Shown here: piece by piece, positions 1-10,400 of the stretch
Position numbering within the stretch: position 1 is the first letter of the stretch
How the letters are laid out: every line of letters begins with the position of its first letter
NCBI RefSeq assembly: GCF_001424305.1
Contig: NZ_LMPD01000001.1
Coordinates: forward strand, 372,001-436,000
Source: Pedobacter sp. Leaf176
Lineage (GTDB): Bacteria > Bacteroidota > Bacteroidia > Sphingobacteriales > Sphingobacteriaceae
Direction of reading: 5' to 3'
Length of the DNA: 64,000 bases
The notes under the pieces: model-generated
What the model saw: the letters and a program-made list of their open reading frames with translations, nothing else
Databases searched by the model: none
What the model was told of the DNA's origin: nothing
Position numbers and translations under genes: made by a program

Positions 1-36
1 AGAACTTTACAATACAACATTTAGAGAATTAGCTTA

Positions 37-1461
37 ATGGATTTACCCACGGTCTGTTTATTTTTTAATTTAGAACTAAGTGCAGTTTTACCAACAAATG
101 TAATTTTACTTGCATTAGAAGAACCGGATACCGGTTCTGTTGGTTGGAGATTGTTTTTGGCGTTGTTTTTAGTATTGTTAAACGGATTTTTCGTAGCAGC
201 AGAATTCGCAATCGTAAAAGTAAGGGCCTCACAGATAGAAATTAAAGCAAAATCGGGCAGTCGCGTAGGTAAAATGGCTAAGGGCATCATTCATAACCTT
301 GACGGTTACCTGGCCGCCACCCAATTAGGAATAACGCTTGCATCACTCGGCCTAGGTTGGGTAGGTGAAGGTGTAATGCATACAATTTTTAAAAATCTTT
401 TTTATAGTTTACACTGGGGTTTCAGTGACACATTTATTCACTCAGCATCAACAGTGGTAGCATTTTCTGTGATTACCGTGATGCATATTGTTTTTGGTGA
501 ACTCGCTCCCAAATCTTTTGCAATACAAAGACCGGTAGCTACAACTTTATTTGTTGCCGTCCCCTTGCAAATATTTTATGTTGTTTTCAAGCCTTTCATC
601 TGGACCTTGAATAGCTTAGCTGCAGTTATTTTAAAACCATTTGGAATTGATACCTCAGGCGGCCATGAATCTTTACACAGCACAGAAGAACTGCAATTTT
701 TACTCGATCAGGGTAAAGAAAGTGGTGCGCTGGATAACAACGAGCATGAGTTGATTAAAAATGTTTTCGATTTTAATGAGCGCGTAGTTAAGAATATAAT
801 GGTGCCGAGAACAAAAATTTCCGGCATTGAACGAACCTCTCCAAAAGAAGAAGTGGTTGACACCATCATAAAAGAAGGTTATTCACGTTTACCTGTTTAT
901 GATGAAATCATGGATAAAATTGTAGGTATTATCCATGCAAAAGATATTTTACCGCTGGTTGCATCCGGTAATCCAATCTGGACTGTAAGCGACATCATCC
1001 GCAAACCGTATTTTGTGACTGAAACTAAGAAGATCAACGATTTAATGAGTGAGTTGCAAAGCAACCGCATTCAAATCGCAATTGTATTAGACGAATTTGG
1101 AGGAACTGCAGGGATGGTTACTTTGGAGGATATTGTAGAGGAACTGGTCGGTGAAATCCAGGATGAATACGATGAAGAAAAGCCGTTGGTTGAAAGAATA
1201 TCTGATAATGAGTTTATTGTAAATGCCTTCGCAACTGTTTATGATGTAAATGAGCATTTGCCTCACGATTTACCCGAAGATGAAGATTTTGATACTATTG
1301 GTGGCCTTGTATCTCATATTTTTGAACGCATTCCGGAGGTGGGAGAGAGTAACGAATCTTACGGCTATCTGTTTACCATTCTTAAGAAAACAGAACAAAA
1401 TATTGAAACAATTAAATTAGAGTTGGTTATCAATAAAGGAGATATGGTTGATAATCACTAA
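37..1461 (+). CDS. CNNM/CorC-type hemolysin family membrane protein
   Basis: A 474-residue protein with the DUF21 - CBS pair - CorC_HlyC layout. Hydrophobic segments lie at about residues 38-60, 96-115 and 138-160. The ELAPKSFA segment after the third is typical of the DUF21 domain. Two CBS domains follow at about 250-385 (VPRTKI, SRLPVY, DEFGGTAGMVTLEDIVEE) and a CorC_HlyC domain closes the protein. The family is linked to Mg2+/Co2+ export or homeostasis; the hemolysin name is historical. The ATG at 37 is the only good start, 8 nt before an rsmE gene likely in the same transcript. Family assignment is firm; the transported ion is inferred. Confidence 0.93.
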   Translation: MDLPTVCLFFNLELSAVLPTNVILLALEEPDTGSVGWRLFLALFLVLLNGFFVAAEFAIVKVRASQIEIKAKSGSRVGKMAKGIIHNLDGYLAATQLGITLASLGLGWVGEGVMHTIFKNLFYSLHWGFSDTFIHSASTVVAFSVITVMHIVFGELAPKSFAIQRPVATTLFVAVPLQIFYVVFKPFIWTLNSLAAVILKPFGIDTSGGHESLHSTEELQFLLDQGKESGALDNNEHELIKNVFDFNERVVKNIMVPRTKISGIERTSPKEEVVDTIIKEGYSRLPVYDEIMDKIVGIIHAKDILPLVASGNPIWTVSDIIRKPYFVTETKKINDLMSELQSNRIQIAIVLDEFGGTAGMVTLEDIVEELVGEIQDEYDEEKPLVERISDNEFIVNAFATVYDVNEHLPHDLPEDEDFDTIGGLVSHIFERIPEVGESNESYGYLFTILKKTEQNIETIKLELVINKGDMVDNH

Positions 1462-1469
1462 TTTCAACT

Positions 1470-2177
1470 ATGCATATTTTTTATACACCTGATATAACTC
1501 AAAAAAATACCTACACACTTAACGAAGAAGAAAGCAAGCATTGTGTGCGCGTATTGCGTTTACCGATCGGTTCGATCGTTAATCTGGTAGATGGTAAAGG
1601 TGGATTCTATACGGCCGAAATTACTTCTGATAATCCTAAGAAAGTAAGTTTATCGATATTAAAAGTTGAGTCCGAATTTCATAGAAGAAATCATTATCTG
1701 CATATTGCTGTTGCGCCTACGAAAAATATCGATCGCATTGAATGGTTTTTAGAAAAGGCTACGGAGCTTGGCATTGATGAAATTACACCGATAATTGCTG
1801 ATAGGTCTGAACGTAGAGTGGTTAAGGAAGACAGACTCAATAAAGTTATCACCTCTGCCGTTAAACAATCTATAAAGGCCTATCATCCTAAATTAAATAA
1901 TGCGATTTCTTACAATGCCTTTATGGATATCCCTTTTGAAGGAGATAAGCTAATCGCACATTGCATTGATAATGAAGAAAAGAAATACATTTCAGATTTA
2001 GTAAGCCCACAGCATAGATATTTAATTCTTATTGGTCCTGAAGGCGATTTTACTGCTGATGAAGTTGATTTAGCTTTGAATAAAGGCTTCAAAGCTTTAA
2101 CTTTAGGAGAAAACAGGTTGCGCACTGAAACCGCTGCGTTGGCTGTTTGTTTTGAAGTTAATTACCTTAACCGATGA
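1470..2177 (+). CDS. rsmE: 16S rRNA (uracil-1498-N3)-methyltransferase RsmE
   Basis: A 235-residue SPOUT-class methyltransferase of normal length. It carries the family segments LEKATELG near the middle, LIGPEGDF at about 188-195 and LGENRLRTETAA at about 210-221, which form the SAM-binding trefoil knot. RsmE methylates N3 of U1498 in 16S rRNA using SAM. Its TGA stop overlaps the ATG of the next gene by 4 bp (ATGA), which suggests translational coupling. Confidence 0.95.
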   Translation: MHIFYTPDITQKNTYTLNEEESKHCVRVLRLPIGSIVNLVDGKGGFYTAEITSDNPKKVSLSILKVESEFHRRNHYLHIAVAPTKNIDRIEWFLEKATELGIDEITPIIADRSERRVVKEDRLNKVITSAVKQSIKAYHPKLNNAISYNAFMDIPFEGDKLIAHCIDNEEKKYISDLVSPQHRYLILIGPEGDFTADEVDLALNKGFKALTLGENRLRTETAALAVCFEVNYLNR

Positions 2178-2893
2178 GAAGAGTTGAATGTTGTAAGTTG
2201 AAAGTTATAAGTTTGAGTTCATTGTTGTTAAAACGATTATGTTTGTTTGTCTTTATTCCCTGTTCTTTATTCCTTGTTCTCGTTTCATTTAGCGTTCCCG
2301 CTTACAGGATGGCCAAGCTTAAATATAGCGGAGGTGGGGACTGGTATGCAGATAGAACCGCACTTCCGAATTTAATTGCGTTTTGTAATAGCAATTTAAA
2401 AACGAATTTTTTTGCTGAAGAAAGTATTGTTGAAGTGGGTTCTAGAGAACTATTTAATTACCCTTTCGTGTATATGACAGGACATGGAAACGTGGTGTTC
2501 AGCGATCAGGAAGTTAGGAACTTAAGGCGATATCTTGCGGGTGGGGGCTTCTTGCATATAGATGATAACTACGGCTTGGATAAATTTATAAGGCCACAAA
2601 TGAAAAAGGTATTTCCCGAACTAAGTTTCGTTGAGTTGCCATCCAATCATATCCTCTATAACCAGAAATTTAAATTTCCAAATGGATTGCCCAAAATCCA
2701 TGAGCATGATAATAAACGGCCTCAGGGATTTGCATTAATATACAAAGGCAGGGTTGTATGTTATTATACTTTTGAATGTGATTTGGGAAATGGTTGGGAA
2801 GATTTTGGTACTTACCCTGAAGATACACAGGAAACGCGTTTAAAAGCGCTTAAAATGGGCGCTAATTTAGTTCAATATGCTTTAACGCAATAG
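2174..2893 (+). CDS. DUF4159 domain-containing protein
   Basis: A 239-residue protein whose body begins at MAKLKYSGGGDWYAD (Met46), the usual opening of the mature DUF4159 domain. It has YMTGHGNVVFS and GGFLHIDDNYG segments typical of this family, which has a glutamine-amidotransferase-like fold and unknown function. The first 45 residues form a long, Cys-rich hydrophobic leader (LFVFIPCSLFLVLVSF) that could be a signal peptide. That stretch is encoded by simple-repeat-like DNA resembling intergenic sequence. The start at 2174 is preferred because it overlaps the rsmE stop and supplies a secretion signal; the alternative is the ATG at 2309. Four bases separate it from the next gene. Confidence 0.82.
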   Translation: MRRVECCKLKVISLSSLLLKRLCLFVFIPCSLFLVLVSFSVPAYRMAKLKYSGGGDWYADRTALPNLIAFCNSNLKTNFFAEESIVEVGSRELFNYPFVYMTGHGNVVFSDQEVRNLRRYLAGGGFLHIDDNYGLDKFIRPQMKKVFPELSFVELPSNHILYNQKFKFPNGLPKIHEHDNKRPQGFALIYKGRVVCYYTFECDLGNGWEDFGTYPEDTQETRLKALKMGANLVQYALTQ

Positions 2894-2896
2894 GAT

Positions 2897-3397
2897 ATGT
2901 ATAAAATAAAAGTTAACGATAAGTTTAATTTTGATGTTGACACAAAAGGTGAATCTATTCTATTAAATAATAAACCTTTAGATGTGAGCATAAGGGATTT
3001 TGGTAGCAACCTTTCCCATATCATTTATAATAACAAATCGTTTAATACAGAAATAGTAGAAATTAATAAAATTGAAAAGTTCTGCGTTATTAAGGTTAAT
3101 GGGAATCGTTATAAAATCGATATAGAAGATCAGTTTGAACAGTTATTAAAACAGATGGGCCTTGATAAGCTGGTTTTAAATAAGGTTGCAGAAATTAAAG
3201 CGCCTATGCCTGGTCTGGTTTTGGCAATTAAAGTGTCTGAAGGCGAAGAAGTAAAAAAAGGCGATAATTTATTAGTACTGGAGGCAATGAAAATGGAGAA
3301 CATTTTAAAATCTCCTGCTGATGGCGTTATAAATAAAATACTGGTCAAACAGAATGATAAAGTTGAGAAGAACCAAATCTTAATACAATTTAAATAA
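2897..3397 (+). CDS. Biotin/lipoyl-attachment domain protein (acyl-CoA carboxylase carrier-like)
   Basis: A 166-residue protein with a C-terminal biotinyl domain at about 95-166. The attachment motif is EAMKMEN at about 129-135, with the biotinylated Lys at about 132; APMPGLV precedes it, as in pyruvate and propionyl-CoA carboxylase carriers. The first 90 residues are an unassigned beta-rich region seen in stand-alone carriers of this type. No carboxylase or carboxyltransferase subunit is nearby, so the partner enzyme is encoded elsewhere or is unknown. It is the last gene of the run starting at 37 and is followed by a hairpin terminator. Confidence 0.85.
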   Translation: MYKIKVNDKFNFDVDTKGESILLNNKPLDVSIRDFGSNLSHIIYNNKSFNTEIVEINKIEKFCVIKVNGNRYKIDIEDQFEQLLKQMGLDKLVLNKVAEIKAPMPGLVLAIKVSEGEEVKKGDNLLVLEAMKMENILKSPADGVINKILVKQNDKVEKNQILIQFK

Positions 3398-3415
3398 AGA
3401 TTTGGTTTACCATAT

Positions 3416-3451
3416 AAAAAAGTCCCGATTTAATTTAAACCGGGACTTTTT
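3416..3451. terminator. Bidirectional hairpin terminator
   Basis: The arms AAAAAGTCCCG and CGGGACTTTTT flank an AT-rich loop that can extend the stem. The site lies between the convergent carrier-protein gene (ends 3397) and gldJ (ends 3457). It gives a T-tract on both strands, so it can serve both genes. Confidence 0.88.
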
Positions 3452-3456
3452 AGCTT

Positions 3457-5115
3457 TTATCTTTTAGGATTAAAAGGTTTCGCTTTTATTTCCTTGAAAT
3501 TTCGTTTGCCTGCGGTGCTGATCTCCGGAGCACCTAACATGGTCATCGCACAACGGAAACCGACTTCTGCCGAAGCCTCGTCCTGCTGTAAGAAACGACG
3601 CGTAGCGGGATTTAGCCAGTAAGCCATATCATTCCATGAACCGCCTTTATAAACCCTCGATTTATCATTTACTAAAGAAACGCCTTCTTCATTTAACAAC
3701 TTGTTCTGTCTGTCTCGATAACCCCTCTCGTCAGCCTGGTAAGAAGTGACCATAGCCCTGGGATCTGGTGATTTAGAAATCGAATCAGCTCTTTTTGCTA
3801 AAGCCTGTTTTTCTGCCCAAGTCAATTTTTTACCTGAGTAGGCATTTTCTTTAATTGGTTTGCCATATTTATCCAAAGCAATTTTGCCATTAGCTGCATC
3901 AGCAAGCTGTTTATCCTGGAACTGGTTACCACGGTAAGGGTTAAAAGCTTCAGCATCTGTAAAAGTACCGGTACGATAAACATCATTTACCCATTCATTT
4001 ACATTCCCCGCCATGTTATATAAACCAAAATCATTTGGAGCATAATAGCGAACGGGTGCCGTTAAATCTGCTTTATCATTTAATGAACCGCCAACACCCA
4101 TATAGTCACCTGGAGCTCTTTTAAAGTTGGCTTGTACTAAACCTCTTGTTTTTTTTGCTGCAGAGCTAACACCAAGGCCATTCCATGGATAAATTTTATT
4201 TTGACTGATGTTTTCGTATTCGGTATTCCCAATTAAGCCTAAAGCAGCGTATTCCCATTCTGCTTCAGTTGGTAAGCGGTAAGGCTGCATAATAACACCA
4301 TCTTCCAAAGTCGCGTTTCTCGTAGGTGTGGCATTTCCGCCTTTTCCACCCGCAGCACCAACAGATGCACCTGCTTTAGCATTATAATCTTTAGGAGCAT
4401 TTCTGCCTTTATCATCATACTGACCGTTTAAGTAGGCATCAGTATTGAATGGTTTATCTGGTCTGGCAGCTGCCGTTGTTCCTGTAGTTGTGTTGCCACC
4501 GCCTGTTTTATTTGAAGCCGCCAATGTTCTATAATCAGTTAAAATACCTTTCTGACGCAAAATATACTCGTTTGCCTGAGAAGTTCTCCACTCGCAAAAA
4601 CGCGATGCTTGTTCCCAACTTACACCAACAACAGGATAATCCCTGTATGCCGGGTGTCTTAGGTAATTATCAACATAAGGCTCATTATAGGACAAGGCAC
4701 GGCGCCAAACCAGGGTATCAGGAAGTTCGTTATAATAATATTCCCGGTCTTCAGGATAGCTCGTTCTAATCCAGTGTAAATATTCCAGCCAATCTGTGTT
4801 CGAAACTTCAGTCTCGTCCATGTAAAATGAAGGAACAGTAACTTGTCGCTTATAATTGTAAATGTTAGGCTCAACGCCCGCGACTTCAATTGCACTGCCA
4901 CCCACAACTAAAACACCACCTTCAATGGGAATTAAACCCGGACCAGGGGCACGTTTGTATTTGCTGGCAACAGCGAAACTACTATAAGTTTTGTTGTTTT
5001 TGTCAGCGTATGGAATTCCGGTTTTGCTGGATACGCCTCCTTTATTACCTCCACAGGAAGAAAGTAAGGCAGCTAGGGCAAAACAAGAAAAAGAATATAG
5101 TATAAGTTTTTTCAT
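3457..5115 (-). CDS. gldJ: Gliding motility/T9SS lipoprotein GldJ (SUMF1 fold)
   Basis: A 552-residue lipoprotein. The lipobox LLSSCGG puts the acylated Cys at residue 21. The rest is an FGE-sulfatase/SUMF1 fold: PIEGG, SFYMDETEVSN, YPVVGVSWEQA, YRLPTEAEWEYAA, GLYNMAGNVNEWV, a C-terminal KGGSW and EVGFRCA. This start-to-end pattern and length match GldJ rather than the shorter GldK. GldJ is an outer-membrane-associated lipoprotein needed for gliding and for GldK/GldL/GldM function in T9SS. About 60 residues between YRTLAASN and TRNATLED form a Gly/Thr/Ala-rich insertion. It is divergent from porV. It should not be read as a sulfatase activator, as no sulfatase is nearby. Confidence 0.85.
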   Translation of the reverse strand: MKKLILYSFSCFALAALLSSCGGNKGGVSSKTGIPYADKNNKTYSSFAVASKYKRAPGPGLIPIEGGVLVVGGSAIEVAGVEPNIYNYKRQVTVPSFYMDETEVSNTDWLEYLHWIRTSYPEDREYYYNELPDTLVWRRALSYNEPYVDNYLRHPAYRDYPVVGVSWEQASRFCEWRTSQANEYILRQKGILTDYRTLAASNKTGGGNTTTGTTAAARPDKPFNTDAYLNGQYDDKGRNAPKDYNAKAGASVGAAGGKGGNATPTRNATLEDGVIMQPYRLPTEAEWEYAALGLIGNTEYENISQNKIYPWNGLGVSSAAKKTRGLVQANFKRAPGDYMGVGGSLNDKADLTAPVRYYAPNDFGLYNMAGNVNEWVNDVYRTGTFTDAEAFNPYRGNQFQDKQLADAANGKIALDKYGKPIKENAYSGKKLTWAEKQALAKRADSISKSPDPRAMVTSYQADERGYRDRQNKLLNEEGVSLVNDKSRVYKGGSWNDMAYWLNPATRRFLQQDEASAEVGFRCAMTMLGAPEISTAGKRNFKEIKAKPFNPKR

Positions 5116-5543
5116 AAATGCTGTTTAATGACAATCAGGGCATGTTCAACGGATAAATTTACGTAAATTTAAATGATTTGGTAAATTTTGTCTAAATAAA
5201 TGTTTTGAAAGTTTTTTTCTATGCAAAACGTATTAGTTTTCAATGTATTGTGTATTTATAAAAATACTTTTACAGAAGTCCTAATTATGGTTAAAACCTA
5301 TCTTTACCTGTTTATATCGGTTATAGTTTCTACTTTATGATTTCATTTCTTAAACTAATACATGAATTTATTTTATTGATTCAAAAGTAGGCAAGTTTGA
5401 AACCTGGTTAAATGAATAATCCGAAATTTTTAAAAATTCGATCAAAGTAAGTTTACTGTAAAATATAATTTCCGACTTTACGTTTTATGCATATATCAAG
5501 CAAAAATATTAACTTACCAGAAATCTTATTACGTACCTTCAGG
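5116..5543. other. 428-bp divergent intergenic region between gldJ and porV
   Basis: This AT-rich gap between the two divergent T9SS genes contains no ORF I can support. A TAnnTTTG-type -7 box for the minus strand lies at 5382-5389 (CAAAAGTA on the plus strand) without a clear -33 box, so gldJ may have a long 5' UTR. No obvious remnant of porU, which sits between gldJ and porV in Flavobacterium johnsoniae, was recognised. Confidence 0.6.
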
Positions 5544-6731
5544 ATGAATTTCAAGTACATCAGTAAACTTGCTTTTTCTGCTTTGCCTCTTGCCTTAATT
5601 TTTGGACGGGCAAATGCCCAGGCAACGATTTCAGGTACCCAGACCAATGGGAGTGAATCTAATAACGTTGTCACAGCAGTTCCTTTTTTATTGATCGTAC
5701 CGGATGCCCGCGCAGGTGCAATGGGTGATGCGGGCGTTGCCGTGCCTGGTGATGTAAATTCAGCAAGCATAAATCCCGCTAAACTTGCTTTTTTAGATAA
5801 ACCCTACGGGTTTGCGGTTTCTTACAGCCCGTGGTTAAAAAATCTTGTTCCAGATATTAATCTTGCCTATTTAGGTGGTTTTTATAAACTTGATGACAGA
5901 AATACACTCGGCGCTTCTTTAAGGTATTTTTCTTTAGGACAAATCCAGTTAACAGATATTAATCAACAGGATTTAGGGATTTCTAATCCTAATGAACTTG
6001 CTTTAGATGTTACATTTGCTCGTTCATTTGGTAAAGAATTTTCGTTAGGCAGTTCATTAAGGTACATCTATTCGAATCTCACTTCCGGCCAGTTTTCTTC
6101 CACAGGACAAGTTCGGGGTGGAAGTGCAGTAGCTGTGGACATTGCGGGGATGTATAAAACTTCCACAATGTTATTCGATAAAAACACGATTTTGTCGGCC
6201 GGTGCAAATATTTCCAATATTGGCACAAAAATGAGTTATTCTGATGGCGGGCAAAGCTATTTTCTGCCAACTAATTTTAAACTTGGCGGTGCGGGAACAA
6301 TTGCCATCGATGATTTTAATACGTTTACGTTAGCCTTAGATTTTAACAAGTTACTGGTCCCGACACAGCCGATTTACGATTCAAACAACAATATTGTGAG
6401 TGGTAAAGATCCTAACCGCTCAGTTCCAGCTGCAATATTTGGCTCATTCTCTGATGCTCCAGGCGGTTTCAGTGAGGAATTAAAAGAAGTTGGCATTTCT
6501 ACAGGTTTTGAATATTGGTATAATCAACAGTTCGCCATTCGTGGTGGTTACAATTACCAGAGTCCTCAAAAAGGAGATATTCGTTATTTTACTTTGGGTG
6601 CTGGTTTAAAATACAATGTTTTCAATATCGATTTTGCCTATCTGGTTGCAAGTACACAATCTAGCCCTTTAGCAAATACCTTGCGCTTTAGCCTTTTATT
6701 TAATTTTGGAGAGAAAAAAGGTCTGAAGTAA
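5544..6731 (+). CDS. porV: Type IX secretion outer-membrane protein PorV (LptO)
   Basis: A 395-residue outer-membrane beta-barrel. The chosen ATG at 5544 begins a clean signal peptide (MNFKYISKLAFSALPLAL, cut after ANA); an in-frame ATG at 5487 would add an unlikely 19-residue extension. The segments FLLIVPDARAGAMGDAG and SASINPAKLAF are the N-terminal plug signature of PorV, and the protein ends in FSLLFNFG as expected for a barrel. PorV shuttles T9SS cargo from the SprA translocon to the PorU sortase. It is divergent from gldJ, and ispF follows after 53 bp. porU is absent from this window. Confidence 0.9.
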   Translation: MNFKYISKLAFSALPLALIFGRANAQATISGTQTNGSESNNVVTAVPFLLIVPDARAGAMGDAGVAVPGDVNSASINPAKLAFLDKPYGFAVSYSPWLKNLVPDINLAYLGGFYKLDDRNTLGASLRYFSLGQIQLTDINQQDLGISNPNELALDVTFARSFGKEFSLGSSLRYIYSNLTSGQFSSTGQVRGGSAVAVDIAGMYKTSTMLFDKNTILSAGANISNIGTKMSYSDGGQSYFLPTNFKLGGAGTIAIDDFNTFTLALDFNKLLVPTQPIYDSNNNIVSGKDPNRSVPAAIFGSFSDAPGGFSEELKEVGISTGFEYWYNQQFAIRGGYNYQSPQKGDIRYFTLGAGLKYNVFNIDFAYLVASTQSSPLANTLRFSLLFNFGEKKGLK

Positions 6732-6784
6732 AATCAATTCAGATTATTTTAGCAATTTCACACCTTTAATTTCTAATTACATAT

Positions 6785-7264
6785 ATGAAAATCAGGGTAG
6801 GATTTGGATTTGACGTGCATCAATTAAAAGATCAGCATCCTTTTGTTGTTGGCGGGGTAACACTTGAGCATCATAAAGGTGCCTTTGGTCATTCTGATGC
6901 GGATGTAATGTTACATGCGATATGCGATGCATTACTGGGTGCTGCGAACCTCAGGGACATTGGTTTTCATTTTAAAAATACGGACGACAGATGGAAGGGC
7001 ATAAGTAGTGTTATTCTATTACAGGAAACAGTTAGGTTATTAGAAGAGAAAGGCTGGCAGGTTGGAAACATCGACGCGATGCTTTGCCTGGAAGCGCCAA
7101 AAATCAATCCGCACATTCCTGAGATGCAGAAAAATATTGCCGAAGCGATTGGGATTTCCACTGAAGACATTTCCATTAAGGCAACTACCAACGAAACTAT
7201 GGGATTTGTGGGCAGGGAAGAAGGAGTAGTTGCTTACGCTGTTTGTTTGATAGAGAAGATATAG
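6785..7264 (+). CDS. ispF: 2-C-methyl-D-erythritol 2,4-cyclodiphosphate synthase
   Basis: A 159-residue protein, the normal length for IspF. The metal ligands of the family are visible as Asp10 and His12 (FDVH) and His44 (MLHAICDALLGA). The ATTNETMGFVGREEG segment near the C-terminus is also conserved. IspF makes MEcPP from CDP-ME-2-phosphate in the MEP isoprenoid pathway. No other MEP gene is nearby. Confidence 0.97.
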   Translation: MKIRVGFGFDVHQLKDQHPFVVGGVTLEHHKGAFGHSDADVMLHAICDALLGAANLRDIGFHFKNTDDRWKGISSVILLQETVRLLEEKGWQVGNIDAMLCLEAPKINPHIPEMQKNIAEAIGISTEDISIKATTNETMGFVGREEGVVAYAVCLIEKI

Positions 7265-7494
7265 CTTTTAGGTGTCAAAATCAAAGAGGCTGTTTTAAAA
7301 AGATTTACGCCTCGTTAAGCAATATATTTTAATAGTCGTTATTCCCAATTTAATTCAGAATCCTAATGCCATTGTAGAGCGCTTTAAGATTAGCTTCGCT
7401 GAGCAATCGTGCTTCGCGCGTGCGTGAAAATGAAGAAAACCCAATAGAGTTCTGTTCTAACTGCTAGATTTTTACTTTTGATAAAGCCTCGTTT

Positions 7495-10400
7495 TTAGGT
7501 TGTTGCCTCCTTTACATTTCCGGTTCTTTTCAATGTTCCCCAGGTTTCGAGTTCCCCTTTAATTGCTTTGCGGAACGAACGGAATAAAACCAGGTACATT
7601 AATTGTCGCCAGAAGAAACGTTGAGGAAATATATAAAGCAGATTTTTGAACTTTTCATTTTCCATTTTAAAGGCAATGGCAGCAAAAATCATGTCAACGA
7701 CAATGAATATCAGATAGTAAAATAAAACCTGTCCGAATCCATTATGTAAACTTAATATTCCTGAAAAACCTGTTAGGGTCAGGTTGTTTACCGCGCTTAG
7801 TGAAAACAAGCCGCTGATTAGCGAAATCAACATGAACAAATCCGCTAGTGGTGAAAATAACGGCAATATGATTTGATAAATCAGGATGTTAGGCATACCG
7901 ACCATTCCGAAATAACTGTATTTTTTATTCAACAGGGTTTTTCTATTTTTCCAAAAACTTTGCATTACGCCAAAGCTCCAGCGGAAACGTTGTTTTAAAA
8001 GCATATTCACTGTCTCTGGTGCTTCTGTATAAGCAATTGCGGTGCTGCAATTTTTAACTTTATAACCGGCCTTTAAAATCCGCATCGTTAAGTCGCAATC
8101 TTCTGCAAGTGTATCAGTAGTAAAACCGCCTACTTCCAAAACAATCGCTTTACGGAAAGCCCCAATTGCCCCGGGGACAACTGTAATGGTATTTAATAGA
8201 TCGAAGGCACGGCGATCCATATTTTGTGCAGTAATATATTCGATAGACTGCCATTTTGTAATTATGTTATGGGCATTACCAACTTTCACAGTGCCGGCAA
8301 CTGCTGCGATTTTTGGGCTGTAGAAATAGCGCATCAACTCGGTCACGGCATCTGTTTTCAATTGTGTGTCGGCATCGATGCAGATAATATACTCCGAGCT
8401 TGCTTTGCTAATTCCATAATTCAGGGCTGAAGCTTTTCCTCCATTGTCTTTACGATAAACTTTAACCTGAGGATGATTTCCAAAGTGTTCATTGATAATG
8501 TTGTAGGTTTTATCCTTCGACCCATCATCGACAAAAATCAATTCAAAATCCGGATAGGTTGTTTTCAACAAACTATTAATGGTCTGAACTGCCGTAATTT
8601 CTTCATTATACGCCGGAATAATTATGCTGACTTTTTCTGAAGGGTTTTTTAATAATTTATGGGCATTTCTTTTAGACCGGTTTCTTTGCCTTATGGCTAA
8701 ATAAGCAATAAAAATTGTCCTCAAAATAGCCAATACGATTGCAACAGAAAATATGATGTTTAAAATTATGTTTCCGTAATAAAAGAAATTGATGAAGAAG
8801 TAATCACCCGAGCCTGAAAAACCACTATTTGCTGTTGATTTAACTGCAGGCATCAGTTCTGATCTTTTTTTGCCCATTAAATCGCCCACAGTAGTAAAAG
8901 TGAAGCCCTTTGCTTTGAAGAATTTAATAATTCGTGGTAAAGCGGCAACTGTTGCTTCACGGTTTCCTCCTGCGTCATGTAATAAAAGAATATTGCCATT
9001 ATCTTGTTGTTTTACAACGTCGTTAAAAATCTGATCAGCAGTTTTACCAGGTTGCCAATCTTCAGGATCAATATATTCTCCAATATTGATGTAATTTTCT
9101 TTACGGCTTTGGGCAACAGGGAGGATTTCGGAAATATTTTGCGGCTCGGCATCAGCATTAAATGGCGCCCGGAATAAAATTGTACTGTGTCCTGTAACGG
9201 CTTCAATTAACCTGCGGGTTGCGTTCAATTCGAATTTTACACGTTGTGGGCCAATTGCCGACATATCCGGATGGAAAAAAGTATGGTTTCCAATTTCGTA
9301 ACCGTCATTATACTCCTGTCTAAGCAATTCCATATTCTTCTCAGCCATAATGCCAACTACGAAGAAACAACCAGGTACCTTTTCGCGATTTAGGATATTG
9401 AGTACTTGCGGGGTGTAAACAGGGTCGGGACCATCGTCGAAAGTTAATGCAATTTTCTTATCGGCCTCTCCAAACCTTTTAATGACATACTGCTCAGGTA
9501 GCCTGGTATATTTTTGATCAGCGATTGTAAAATTATCTTTGTTTAAGGTGAATTTTACACTTCCTGGCGTTGGTGTAGAAATCAGATCCAAAATTTCGCC
9601 ATCACCCAAATAGGAGATTCCACCCATGTTTAATGAAGCAATTTTACGCAGGTCGTAGGGTTTTTTCTTTAATGCTTCCAAACTAAGGTTGTCCGAGATA
9701 AACGACCATATTCGTTTATCTTCAGAACCCAAGCGCCATAGTGCGATACCGGCAATATCCCAATCGTCGGCTTTTCGAATTAAATTAAAATAGGTGGCTG
9801 CGTCGGTAAAGTAAACCTCATGTCTAATTCCGCTGCCATCATTATAGCTATAATTTAAGTTGGCCGAAACTGGGTTGTAATGTATTTTGCTTTTGTAATT
9901 AACGGCCGAAGTCATTGCTTCTTCATAGGTTACTGGCTTACCAATGCTGTTGTCTGGCCAATCGTAACCATAGCAAGCCAAGGCAAGAATTACTTTATTG
10001 GCATCTATCTTATTACAGATATCATCCAGTTTTTCTTCTACCCATTCCTGATGAGAAATGTCGCCGGCATTACTCTGTTCTGTATGCTGGTCATAAGCCA
10101 TGAGTACAATGTAGTCATTGTATTTTTGAAGTATTTCTGGTTTATAGTCGTCGTTTTCCGGCGAAATATCCTGGGAAACCAGCAACTTTTCAGCATGGAA
10201 CTGGTTATAGAGATTTTTCATAAAAGCATTGAAACCTACGCTATTTTGAAGGTTAAGCTCTTCGAAATCTATATTGATACCACTATATCCGTATTTTTTG
10301 GTGATTGAGATGAGATCGTGGATTAACTTTTGTTGCGCTGTCTGGTTGCTTAATAATCTCCTTACCGCTGGGCCATCCCAATGATTTTTATTGTAATTAG

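Noticed and set aside
3457..5115. Formylglycine-generating enzyme or sulfatase activator
   Set aside because: The lipobox, length and position next to porV fit GldJ, and no sulfatase gene is present.
9880..10308. 142-codon open frame on the plus strand
   Set aside because: It lies antisense inside the GH18-NodB-GT2 gene, whose domains are all intact in the other frame.
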